This document shows, in pieces, positions 1 to 6,106 of a stretch of 6,436 nucleotides of DNA (positions within the stretch are counted from its first letter, which is position 1; every line of letters starts with the position of its first letter). A program made the position numbers and the translations under genes. The notes under the pieces are model-generated. The model had not been told where the DNA came from, made no database searches, and was given only the letters and a program-made list of their open reading frames with translations. The stretch is from an uncultured Oscillospiraceae bacterium (GTDB lineage: Bacteria > Bacillota > Clostridia > Oscillospirales > Oscillospiraceae): positions 1 to 6,436 of the forward strand of contig CALDMA010000264.1 of NCBI GenBank assembly GCA_937915075.1, read 5' to 3'.

Positions 1-2130
1 TAGTTCCTGGAGATTGGTGATGTCCAAATAGCCATCACCATAGATCCGCTCAATTCGCGGGCGGTCTTCACCAATGGCTGCCGCGTAGATTTTGACGCCT
101 TTTCGCGCATACTCCAGTTTGATCCCACGCAGATCAGCTTCTGCTGCAGATCCGGAGTAACCGTCATCATTTGGCTGTCCATCGCAGATGATCATGAGGA
201 TTTTCACCTCAGATGTCTGCTTAGAGAGTTTTTCCGCCACAAAGCGCAACGCGGCGCCGTCGCGGTTACAGTCTCTGGCACTCATGTCCATCAGCCGATA
301 GCGGTTATTCTTATCGTAGGTATCGAAGTCCGAGTAGGAAAACAGTTCAACATGTGAGCTCCAGGCGGTATGACCAACGACCAGCAGCGGAATGCCAAGC
401 GACTCGCAGAAGTCCTGGATCACAATGGCAGTTGCTCGGGCTCTGGTAATGCGGTCATTTGAACACATGGAGCCACTCTCGTCGATGAGCAGGCCAACGG
501 AAAGGTTGATCGGCTCCGTCGGGAGTCGGGAATTATAGAAGATGCGGCCATCGTTCCGATAGAGCGCATGCTGATTGAGTCGTTTCCCAATTAGGAGTCC
601 TGTCTGCTTCCCGCCCTGCCGCCGATCGCGGAGAGCGGAACTGACACTACGCTGCAATCGCTTGGAGAGCATTAAAAACTCCGGAGCCACACGGTTATAG
701 CTGTCGATGAGGTTCTGATCCACATGCGCCATACGATTGACGGTCACATGGATGTTGCGATGCGCGTTACCATATCGGATGGCATTCGCCTCTCGCTGAA
801 GATCCTCAGATAGCTCTTCTTCCAAATCCTCTGTCACCTTTTCCTCCGCCATGGAGGATAAGAGACGCTCAATGTCATCAGCCGCATGCTCATAATCGTT
901 GCCTTCATACTCACTGTTCTGGTCAACGCCACCATTTCCACTACTTGTGATGCTATTCGTCAGATGGGCGGCAATACGGCTTGTCTCCTCAGCAATCACA
1001 CGCTCGACCTGTGCCCGGATCGCGTTCATCTGACCGGGATTGGGAGTAAAGGTGCCATTACTGGGAACCGGCTTGGTTTTGATGGTGAAGTTAGCTGCCG
1101 CTTTCGGGAGTTGGCTGGAGAGGTCTTCCTCAACCGCCTGCTGCCCCTGCTGGCTGCCATCATCGTCATCATCGCCTCTGCCGGGCTGACCAGAACCACT
1201 CCCGGAACCGCCTTTTGCGGTTTGCTGGGAGGATTGCTGCGCCTGCTGCTGGGCTTGCTTCTGTTTATCGCGCAGAGCATCGAAGCAGCGCTGCATCATG
1301 GGCCAGAGATCCACAAGGATCCTATTGGTGGCCTCGCAGCGGGATCTGGCATCATCATCGTAGACGGACTCGTCGATCCAGGGGATATACTCATACAGCT
1401 TGTCGATGAACTCGCCGGTGTAACCGGATAGGTTGTTGACCTCATGCGCCCTGACATACTGAATCAGGAGATTGACTACGATCGAATGATCATAGTACTT
1501 GCGATTGATCATCTCCGTGATCTCCGGCATGGTATCCGCATAGCGCAGGTTATTGAGCGCGATCCCTTTGGCGGGGGAGCCAGGAAACTCATACGAGTAC
1601 CTGGCATCCACATATCCGTCTTCTAAGATGTTGCTCAACGCATGCGCTGTGCTCATGATGACCTGCATGGGGACTGTGTCTGTATCGTCTGTAAGCGCCT
1701 CGAGGATGTCTTTCGCATAGAGCTTTTGCATACTGTCCAGACCATCAGGCATCTTCGGATAGAATTTGCCTTTAGCGAGTCCGGCGAAGTAGCTGTGCCA
1801 AATGCGCTCGTCGGTGAACAGGTTGTGCCCGCACTCATGCGCATTCAGGCCTTCAAGACTCATGGAACGAAGGAGCCTGGAAGGAAAGCTCCAGGTGATG
1901 TGGTTACAGGCATTGATGTAGATCCCGTGGTAATCCGTGAAGGCAACGGTCTCATCATCATGATCTACAACAACTCGCACACGCAGCGGACGCTTATAGC
2001 GTTTTGTCGCCGCTTCCGCAAGATCCGTCAAATACCCGTTATAGGCTCTGGATGAGAAGAACTCCTCATCGGTGATCTTGCTTTTGGCGTCGAGGATCCT
2101 CTTTCGGATCTGGCGGTGGGATGTTCTCAT
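1..2130 (-). CDS. CobT-like VWA protein with N-terminal HExxH putative metallopeptidase domain (C-terminus cut by window edge)
   Basis: The frame is open for 710 codons from ATG at 2130 to the left edge with no stop. The start is preceded by GGGGAGG 8 nt upstream, directly after the stop of the 111-residue gene (15-nt gap). The N-terminal domain has HECGH at residues 98-102 and NILED at 167-171, the layout of a gluzincin-type zinc site (HExxH plus a distal Glu), as in the putative metallopeptidase domain often fused to VWA-like domains (DUF2201_N type). Residues about 289-330 are a Gln/Gly/Ser linker with five consecutive Asp, followed by an acidic helical region (about 400-450). The C-terminal VWA domain starts near 540 with an intact MIDAS DESGS (D550, S552, S554), then CNRDGAAL (621-628) and CDGQPNDD (from 649), all resembling CobT. 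It is inferred to partner the upstream AAA+ ATPase. The end resembles the CobT C-terminus, so probably only a few tens of residues are missing. A role in cobalt chelation is not supported by context. Confidence 0.9.
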   Translation of the reverse strand, partial: MRTSHRQIRKRILDAKSKITDEEFFSSRAYNGYLTDLAEAATKRYKRPLRVRVVVDHDDETVAFTDYHGIYINACNHITWSFPSRLLRSMSLEGLNAHECGHNLFTDERIWHSYFAGLAKGKFYPKMPDGLDSMQKLYAKDILEALTDDTDTVPMQVIMSTAHALSNILEDGYVDARYSYEFPGSPAKGIALNNLRYADTMPEITEMINRKYYDHSIVVNLLIQYVRAHEVNNLSGYTGEFIDKLYEYIPWIDESVYDDDARSRCEATNRILVDLWPMMQRCFDALRDKQKQAQQQAQQSSQQTAKGGSGSGSGQPGRGDDDDDGSQQGQQAVEEDLSSQLPKAAANFTIKTKPVPSNGTFTPNPGQMNAIRAQVERVIAEETSRIAAHLTNSITSSGNGGVDQNSEYEGNDYEHAADDIERLLSSMAEEKVTEDLEEELSEDLQREANAIRYGNAHRNIHVTVNRMAHVDQNLIDSYNRVAPEFLMLSKRLQRSVSSALRDRRQGGKQTGLLIGKRLNQHALYRNDGRIFYNSRLPTEPINLSVGLLIDESGSMCSNDRITRARATAIVIQDFCESLGIPLLVVGHTAWSSHVELFSYSDFDTYDKNNRYRLMDMSARDCNRDGAALRFVAEKLSKQTSEVKILMIICDGQPNDDGYSGSAAEADLRGIKLEYARKGVKIYAAAIGEDRPRIERIYGDGYLDITNLQEL

Positions 2131-2145
2131 ATGCACAGCCTCCCC

Positions 2146-2481
2146 TCATGCCGGGATACTATCGCAGCTGATAGGGATCTCGCCGAGCATTGCGGAGAGC
2201 GCATCGCACATTTCCTCAAAGGACTGCTGCGGGTAGAACCAAAAGAGATGCTGCTGCACGCCAGCCATGCTGATAATAAGCGGCATCTTGCTGAAAGCAG
2301 GATAGTTCTCCATAGGCTCCACTTGGACATTCGATGCGTCAGGCCCGAGTGCCATGTCAATGACCCACTTCACGAGCTGCGCTGCCTCCTCAGAGGTCAT
2401 AGCCGGGTCAGCAGGCAGGTCGTAGCATGCCAGCGCGACAGCGACAGCAAAACGGATAAAGGACTCTCGATCAATTCTCAT
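2146..2481 (-). CDS. Small hypothetical protein (111 aa) between the AAA+ and VWA genes
   Basis: I do not recognise the family. The preferred start is ATG at 2481, giving MRIDRESF; a TTG lies directly upstream in frame (2484), but ATG has the better spacing to the GAGGTG ribosome-binding site (2489-2494). The protein is soluble-looking and mildly acidic, with a predicted helical N-terminal half (FIRFAVAVALACYDL, then SEEAAQLVKWVIDMAL), a middle strand-like stretch (PLIISMAGVQQHLFWFYP) and a helical end. There is no signal peptide, no Cys/His metal site and no clear transmembrane helix. It sits 18 nt after the ATPase stop and 15 nt before the VWA gene, so it is almost surely co-translated with both. 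By position it could be an adaptor or substrate-recognition subunit of the AAA+/VWA complex, but that is inference. An overlapping minus-frame reading (2127-2360) is a shadow. Confidence 0.8.
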   Translation of the reverse strand: MRIDRESFIRFAVAVALACYDLPADPAMTSEEAAQLVKWVIDMALGPDASNVQVEPMENYPAFSKMPLIISMAGVQQHLFWFYPQQSFEEMCDALSAMLGEIPISCDSIPA

Positions 2482-2483
2482 CA

Positions 2484-2494
2484 AATTACACCTC
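2484..2494 (-). promoter_or_regulatory. Ribosome-binding site of the 111-aa gene
   Basis: GAGGTGTAATT followed by TG and the ATG at 2481. The same 11 bases precede the ATPase gene. The site decides for ATG 2481 over the upstream TTG 2484, which lies only about 5 nt from GAGGTG. Confidence 0.6.
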
Positions 2495-2499
2495 TTTCA

Positions 2500-4308
2500 T
2501 CAAATCGTTTTGGAATACTGGGGTTCAAGGCAAGCAGAGATCAGCTCAGCACGATTATCCGGATCCGCTGAAGCGGAAGAGATGATCGTAGATAGGGCCG
2601 ACTCATAAGGATCATTCGTCACCATCGTGGAGAGCACCCAACTCTTGAATTCACGCATACCGCAGCTGCCGTCCGTGATCATTGTCTGGCGGCAACGCTC
2701 CGCAATGTCGCGCACGACGATGGCCATCTTTGTCGCTTCCTGTTCATCGGTAAATCCGGTGACATTCATCACGCGTTTGACCATCGTGTTCAAATCAGGC
2801 GCTTCCATGTCGTAGATCAGATCCATTCGGGAGATCACGCTCTGGTTCATGTCGCGGCAGCCGGAGTAGTCAGAATTTGTCGTAACAACAATGACTGTAT
2901 CCGGATGGCGCCGCACACGCTCACCAGTCGGCAGAGTAATTACCTGGCAGTTGTCCAGCAAGGAATTCAAGCCGACTAAGACGCCTGGATTCGCGATGCA
3001 GGAAGGTTCCTGCAGCTCGCAGACATACCCATGCCGGATTGCCTCGACAAGAGGCGTATCCACATAACGGATGCGCTGGCCAGCTGAATCCTCTTTCTCC
3101 ATGAGATTGCCAACGGCGATCTCAATGAGTTTCTGCAGCACATCATCTTCCGTCTTGGACTCATCGTATTCGCCGGTCAGCATCATATAGACGCTGGGCG
3201 GATGCATGGGGATGTCGGAGATCTTCGGGAGATCCTCGATAGGAGTACTGCCATGAAGGCCGTTGGTATCAGGAATGAACTGTCCAACCAAGTCTGTAAT
3301 CTCCGTGTTGGCACTACAGGTCATCAGGGTATAAGGCAGATTTAAGCCAGCAGCGATAGCCTGTGCGCCCATAGTCTTGCCGGTACCCGCCTCACCGCGA
3401 AACAGGAAGTTCCGCATTGGCTGGTTGGATGCCGTCGTTGCTTTGGCATGCTCGCACACGCGAACGACCTCTTTGGGAATGATGTACCAGTCGGGTAGTG
3501 TGGGTACCATTGCCTTCTCCCGATCCGTGAGGATCCGATTAGAGAGGGTGTACTTGCCGACAAAGTCTTCTTTCTGAAGCGAGGTAGCTTTTGCCGTAGC
3601 GGTACCTGAGAGCTGCATGATGGTGAAGTTGCCATAAGAGGCACCGGTCGGCGCGTAGTTTCCGCTATCCAATGCCATCTGCGTGATGACTGAGATATTA
3701 CCAGTAGTGGGGATGGAGATCTTGACGCCATCCGTACCCAACTGCTTGCTGTTCTCAATACGACGATAGACATTGTCGCAGAGGACAAGTGCGCATTCGA
3801 ACGCAGCGTCCATATCAGCCCAACCGCTCTCGTAATGTGAGGTGAACTCCTGAAATTTCTGGCGGAACTCATCATCTTCATTGAGAACGGGCATCAGGCA
3901 GAATAGCAGGGCAGATCCAGAACCATTACCAGCGCCCAGAGAATAGGGCTTCAGAACCTGCGAGCCGTCCTCAATCTGCACCGCGCTGAACTTGCCGGTA
4001 ACTGGATTGAATACGACACAATCGGTCTTGTTGGCAGATCGGTACTCGCTGATCCGGTAGGTATTGCCTTGATGGCCGATGGCACCGAGGTCATCCACAC
4101 TCTGCCCATTCTCCGTTGCGCTCACCAGCTTTGCATAGGCCAGCAGGGCGCGAAGAGTAGGTGAGTGGAGTGTAGCCTTCTGAGCGGTACTGGAAGTGTT
4201 GTACTGCGAAAAGCCCATCGGTTTTGCTCCGGAGTATTTTGGGTCATCAAAAGGCGGTGGGAGCTGGAGTCGGAAAGTCCAAGATTCAAAAAGCTTCGTC
4301 TTTGCCAT
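2500..4308 (-). CDS. MoxR-type AAA+ ATPase (602 aa) with unusual Walker B
   Basis: ATG at 4308 follows GAGGTG 5 nt upstream. Residues 1 to about 290 form an N-terminal region I cannot assign. The AAA+ core follows: Walker A GEAGTGKT at 305-312; a long stretch to Walker B of about 120 residues (MoxR proteins usually have roughly half that), including an extra acidic segment near 345-420; Walker B at about 428-434, reading YVCELQE, so Gln433 stands where the Mg-binding Asp is expected, while catalytic Glu434 is kept; sensor 1 Asn478 in VVTTNSD; a likely arginine finger Arg494 in SVISRMD; and sensor 2 Arg552 in GMREFKSW. Such ATPases form hexameric rings that remodel clients with a VWA partner, here encoded two genes downstream. 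The stop lies 18 nt before the 111-residue gene. It is in the same class as CobS, RavA, NorQ and CbbQ but I would not assign it to any of them. Confidence 0.93.
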   Translation of the reverse strand: MAKTKLFESWTFRLQLPPPFDDPKYSGAKPMGFSQYNTSSTAQKATLHSPTLRALLAYAKLVSATENGQSVDDLGAIGHQGNTYRISEYRSANKTDCVVFNPVTGKFSAVQIEDGSQVLKPYSLGAGNGSGSALLFCLMPVLNEDDEFRQKFQEFTSHYESGWADMDAAFECALVLCDNVYRRIENSKQLGTDGVKISIPTTGNISVITQMALDSGNYAPTGASYGNFTIMQLSGTATAKATSLQKEDFVGKYTLSNRILTDREKAMVPTLPDWYIIPKEVVRVCEHAKATTASNQPMRNFLFRGEAGTGKTMGAQAIAAGLNLPYTLMTCSANTEITDLVGQFIPDTNGLHGSTPIEDLPKISDIPMHPPSVYMMLTGEYDESKTEDDVLQKLIEIAVGNLMEKEDSAGQRIRYVDTPLVEAIRHGYVCELQEPSCIANPGVLVGLNSLLDNCQVITLPTGERVRRHPDTVIVVTTNSDYSGCRDMNQSVISRMDLIYDMEAPDLNTMVKRVMNVTGFTDEQEATKMAIVVRDIAERCRQTMITDGSCGMREFKSWVLSTMVTNDPYESALSTIISSASADPDNRAELISACLEPQYSKTI

Positions 4309-4319
4309 AATTACACCTC
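4309..4319 (-). promoter_or_regulatory. Ribosome-binding site of the AAA+ ATPase gene
   Basis: GAGGTGTAATT lies immediately before the ATG at 4308, in the 22-nt gap after the stop of the membrane-protein gene. It is identical over 11 bases to the site before the 111-residue gene, which suggests matched translation rates or simple duplication of an efficient signal. Confidence 0.65.
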
Positions 4320-4330
4320 ATCATGATCAA

Positions 4331-5149
4331 TTAAGGCCAGGACACAGCAAGTTCCTGACCACGCACTTCTGCAGAGATATCGTCTTCACGAGCGAGTACA
4401 CAAAGATCATCCCAAGCGGGGCGAGGGGGAAAGTCAGGGATGGAATCTACCGCCTGCTCCTTTCCCTCAACGGTAACGAGGACATCACCATTTTCATGAA
4501 TGACAAGCCGCTTATGGCCTTGCACATTCAGCTCATCGATCAATACGTTGAGCAGAGCAATTCCTGTTTCCGTGTACCATTGCTTCACATCGTTACGAGA
4601 GAGGATGTCCTTTTCCTCCAAGTCTTCATCACTCTTCGGCTGCACCTCCGCTTCAGCGAGAGGCACGAGCTGAATGAGCGCGATTTCCAGCTTCCCAGAC
4701 GCGCTCAGTGTCACCTCCCCAAAATTGAAGGGGTCACAGTGATAAAGCTTGATCCGTTTCGTACAGCCTCTGTTGATCTCTTCCGACGAAGGACGCGTAT
4801 CCCAAAGCCATGATACTGTGGGATAGCTCTGCTTCAGCTGCTCCATGATTCGATAATTGACCTGCCTGAGCAAGCTCAGTCGGGTATCATCATCTGTCTC
4901 TTGTGAAGTCTCCGTAAGAGGTTTGGTCTCCTGCTGCGCAGGAAAGGCCTTTTGCTCTGCGGACATCTTTTTGCGGCGCTTTCTGTTTGAGCGAAATAGC
5001 TTCGAGATCACGAAACATACCCAAACACCAAGCGCAGCGCAAGCGATCCATTGGAATATAGGGTGCTTGAAGATCGCGCAGAGAAACAAGCAGGGTACAA
5101 CAAGAACCCTCAGCAGTGTCCATGCGTCAATTCGACTTTTGACAGCCAC
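4331..5149 (-). CDS. Membrane-anchored protein of unknown family (two transmembrane helices plus cytosolic domain, 272 aa)
   Basis: The family is not recognised. The start is GTG at 5149, with AAAGGA ending 10 nt upstream; no better ATG is in range. Two hydrophobic segments at about residues 10-27 and 31-52 are separated by a short KHP turn, and RSNRKRRKK (53-61) follows. By the positive-inside rule this gives a hairpin with both ends in the cytoplasm. A polar linker (62-90) leads to a soluble domain (91-272) rich in charged residues, including VSWLWDTRP and a strand-rich end (KRLVIHENGDVLVTVEGKE). No enzyme motif is evident. The TAA stop lies 22 nt before the ATPase ATG, so it is the first gene of the tight four-gene run. 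Position suggests it anchors the AAA+/VWA machinery at the membrane or is its client; this is inference. Confidence 0.85.
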   Translation of the reverse strand: MAVKSRIDAWTLLRVLVVPCLFLCAIFKHPIFQWIACAALGVWVCFVISKLFRSNRKRRKKMSAEQKAFPAQQETKPLTETSQETDDDTRLSLLRQVNYRIMEQLKQSYPTVSWLWDTRPSSEEINRGCTKRIKLYHCDPFNFGEVTLSASGKLEIALIQLVPLAEAEVQPKSDEDLEEKDILSRNDVKQWYTETGIALLNVLIDELNVQGHKRLVIHENGDVLVTVEGKEQAVDSIPDFPPRPAWDDLCVLAREDDISAEVRGQELAVSWP

Positions 5150-5183
5150 AAATCGTCAGTCCTTTCGTATGTAGTTTTGGGAG

Positions 5184-5232
5184 TGGACAAAGCAAAATGG
5201 GCTGCAAGCATTTACAAACACTTACAGCCCAT
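5184..5232 (-). terminator. Rho-independent terminator or attenuator after ssb
   Basis: On the minus strand, ATGGGCTGTAAG pairs with CTTGCAGCCCAT (arms 5221-5232 and 5197-5208; 12 pairs with one G-U), and the 12-nt interior can pair further to leave a very small loop. The 3' side is followed by TTTTGCTTT, an imperfect T-run. It lies 15 nt after the ssb stop and only about 47 nt before the membrane-protein start, so it either ends the ssb transcript or attenuates read-through into the four-gene operon. No convincing separate promoter is visible in the short gap. Confidence 0.6.
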
Positions 5233-5247
5233 ATCGGTATGTCCAGA

Positions 5248-5679
5248 TCAGAGGGGGAGGTCGTCATCGTCATCATCGCTGGGAATCGTCTGCTCCTCGT
5301 TTACCTTACCAGTGCTCTTCTGCGCGGTTTTTGTCGTACCCTGCGGAGAGACCGTTTCATCGCCCTTCGGCTTTGAACCAGTAAAGTGCCACTCGAGGAC
5401 GTTAACATCAGCAGAGATTTGACGGATGCCCTCATCTGTCTCGTAGGGGCGCAGGTTCAGATTACCGATGATCTCGATCAGGCGGCCCTTCTTGATGCCG
5501 GCCTTCTGCATCCGATTGGCGATGTACTCGCTTGCGGTGCAGTTGAAGAAAGAGGCGTTGTCCTGATTTCCATATTTTGTGTTGACCACAAATCGGAATG
5601 TGCAGTAGTCTCCATTCTTTCCGCTCTTGATCTCCGGATCAGTGACCAGACGGCCCTCCATAATGATGGTTGCGTGCAT
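5248..5679 (-). CDS. ssb: Single-stranded DNA-binding protein (SSB, 143 aa)
   Basis: SSB coats single-stranded DNA during replication, recombination and conjugative or phage DNA processing, and recruits partner proteins through its acidic tail. The N-terminal OB fold covers about residues 1-100, with family-like blocks IMEGRLVTDPEI, CTFRFVVNTKYG, SFFNCTASEYIANRM, IKKGRLIEIIGNL and ISADVNVLEWHF. A short Gly/Thr/Lys/Ser linker leads to the C-terminal tip DDDDDDLPL, a close variant of the canonical DDDIPF partner-binding tail. The length fits the compact SSBs common on Firmicutes mobile elements. ATG at 5679 follows AGGAAAAGGATT. It is not flanked by rpsF/rpsR, the usual chromosomal neighbours of the housekeeping gene, which favours an accessory, element-borne copy. 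Confidence 0.95.
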   Translation of the reverse strand: MHATIIMEGRLVTDPEIKSGKNGDYCTFRFVVNTKYGNQDNASFFNCTASEYIANRMQKAGIKKGRLIEIIGNLNLRPYETDEGIRQISADVNVLEWHFTGSKPKGDETVSPQGTTKTAQKSTGKVNEEQTIPSDDDDDDLPL

Positions 5680-5695
5680 AATCCTTTTCCTTTCT

Positions 5696-5733
5696 GCCTT
5701 ACGGCTTAAAATATTCCAAACACCTTACGGGTG
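5696..5733 (-). promoter_or_regulatory. ssb leader with two CCGTAAGG hairpins
   Basis: On the minus strand, CACCCGTAAGGTG (5721-5733) and GCCGTAAGGC (5696-5705) each fold into a short stem whose loop can be read as the GNRA-type tetraloop GTAA. The shared core CCGTAAGG recurs exactly 26 nt apart (5723-5730 and 5697-5704), and the second copy sits just before the ssb ribosome-binding site. Either an RNA element or a protein-binding direct repeat controlling ssb is possible. The stems are short, so confidence is low. Confidence 0.35.
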
Positions 5734-5764
5734 CATGGTTCAAAAGTTGCCAGCTGTTGCTGGG

Positions 5765-5814
5765 CATAGAAAAAGGCAGACATGGGTTGAATCATTCAAT
5801 CCGCAAGTCTGCCT
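5765..5814 (-). terminator. Rho-independent terminator upstream of ssb
   Basis: On the minus strand AGGCAGAC (5807-5814) pairs perfectly with GTCTGCCT (5774-5781), followed at once by TTTTTCTATG (5765-5774). An inner near-perfect repeat (GGATTGAAT with ATTCAACCC) extends the structure. The orientation ends a minus-strand transcript that comes from the right. It lies 260 nt beyond the lipoate ligase terminator, so it may serve a separate short transcript in the gap, and it insulates ssb from upstream transcription. Confidence 0.65.
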
Positions 5815-5992
5815 AACATGCCTGCGCAATTAACACAGGCTCACATCTTAAAAAGCTCCCTGAGGAGAAGTCATCTAATAAAGAACACTGTAAGCATAGC
5901 ATTCCCGCGATGACCATTCCAGAATACCTAAATCTGCTTACCTGACGAAAAAGGGGCCTCTTCAAAGCTACCTATTTGTCTGTCAGCACAGA
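5774..5992 (-). ncRNA. Candidate structured small RNA ending in a terminator
   Basis: Minus-strand reading shows consecutive local stems: TCTGT-GCTG-ACAGA (5979-5992); a long-range GTAAGCA with TGCTTAC (5935-5941 and 5890-5896) enclosing GTATTC with GAATGC; CTCC-TCAG-GGAG (5856-5867); GCCTG with CAGGC (5836-5840 and 5820-5824); and finally the terminator stem (5774-5814). No promoter could be placed and I cannot match it to a named RNA family. The same stretch has a 34-codon frame (5813-5917), so a small gene remains an alternative. Confidence 0.3.
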
Positions 5993-6003
5993 TTTATCCG
6001 GAC

Positions 6004-6041
6004 AATAAGAAAGACGGAGCTGCAATGATTGTGGCAGCTCC
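6004..6041 (-). terminator. Terminator of the lipoate ligase gene
   Basis: A perfect 8-bp stem GGAGCTGC/GCAGCTCC (6034-6041 and 6016-6023) with a 10-nt loop is followed on the minus strand by GTCTTTCTTATT. It lies about 65 nt past the ligase stop. On the plus strand the same stem is followed by ATTTTCC, so it may work in both directions. Confidence 0.55.
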
Positions 6042-6106
6042 ATTTTCCATTCTTAAATGTAACATATATGCCATCGGAACTCTTCGCGATAGTCGCAATC
6101 TGCTTT

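Larger units (their letters stand above)
5680..6106. other. 427-nt intergenic region between ssb and the lipoate ligase gene
   Basis: No convincing protein gene is present on either strand. Reading on the minus strand from the right it holds: the spacer after the ligase stop, with a small imperfect hairpin (TTGCGA-CTA-TCGC, about 6080-6097); the ligase terminator (6004-6041); a run of hairpins (5774-5992) that ends in a strong terminator; a small CCAGC-GCTGG hairpin (5750-5763); and the ssb leader with two CCGTAAGG hairpins. A weak extended -10 (TGG-AATATT, 5710-5718) is the best ssb promoter guess, but no matching -35 was found. Confidence 0.6.

Noticed and set aside
886..1431. 181-codon plus-strand reading frame with hydrophobic stretches
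   Set aside because: It is antisense to the Q/G/D-rich linker region of the VWA gene; its Leu/Ile-rich look comes from complementing CAG and GAT repeats, and it has no ribosome-binding site.
1642..2055. 137-codon plus-strand frame
   Set aside because: It lies wholly antisense to the HExxH domain, whose frame is open and motif-bearing.
2116..2571. 151-codon plus-strand frame across three gene boundaries
   Set aside because: It overlaps the ends of three well-supported minus-strand genes and resembles no family.
1..4308. Annotation as cobaltochelatase CobS/CobT
   Set aside because: Resemblance is limited to the AAA+ and VWA cores; there is no CobN or other cobalamin gene, and both proteins have extra domains.
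4196..4813. 205-codon plus-strand frame
   Set aside because: It is antisense to the ATPase start and the membrane protein, and has no family features.
5150..5196. Promoter for the membrane-protein gene (TTGCTT with TACATA, 16-nt spacing)
   Set aside because: The -10 would lie only about 20 nt from the start codon and overlap the ribosome-binding site region; the match is poor.
5813..5917. 34-codon minus-strand frame (ATG at 5917, extendable to TTG at 5965)
   Set aside because: The ribosome-binding site is weak and the stop falls inside the terminator stem; a structured RNA explains the region at least as well. Not excluded.
5993..6001. DnaA-box-like TTATCCGGA
   Set aside because: Two mismatches in the decisive last bases and no clustering of further boxes.
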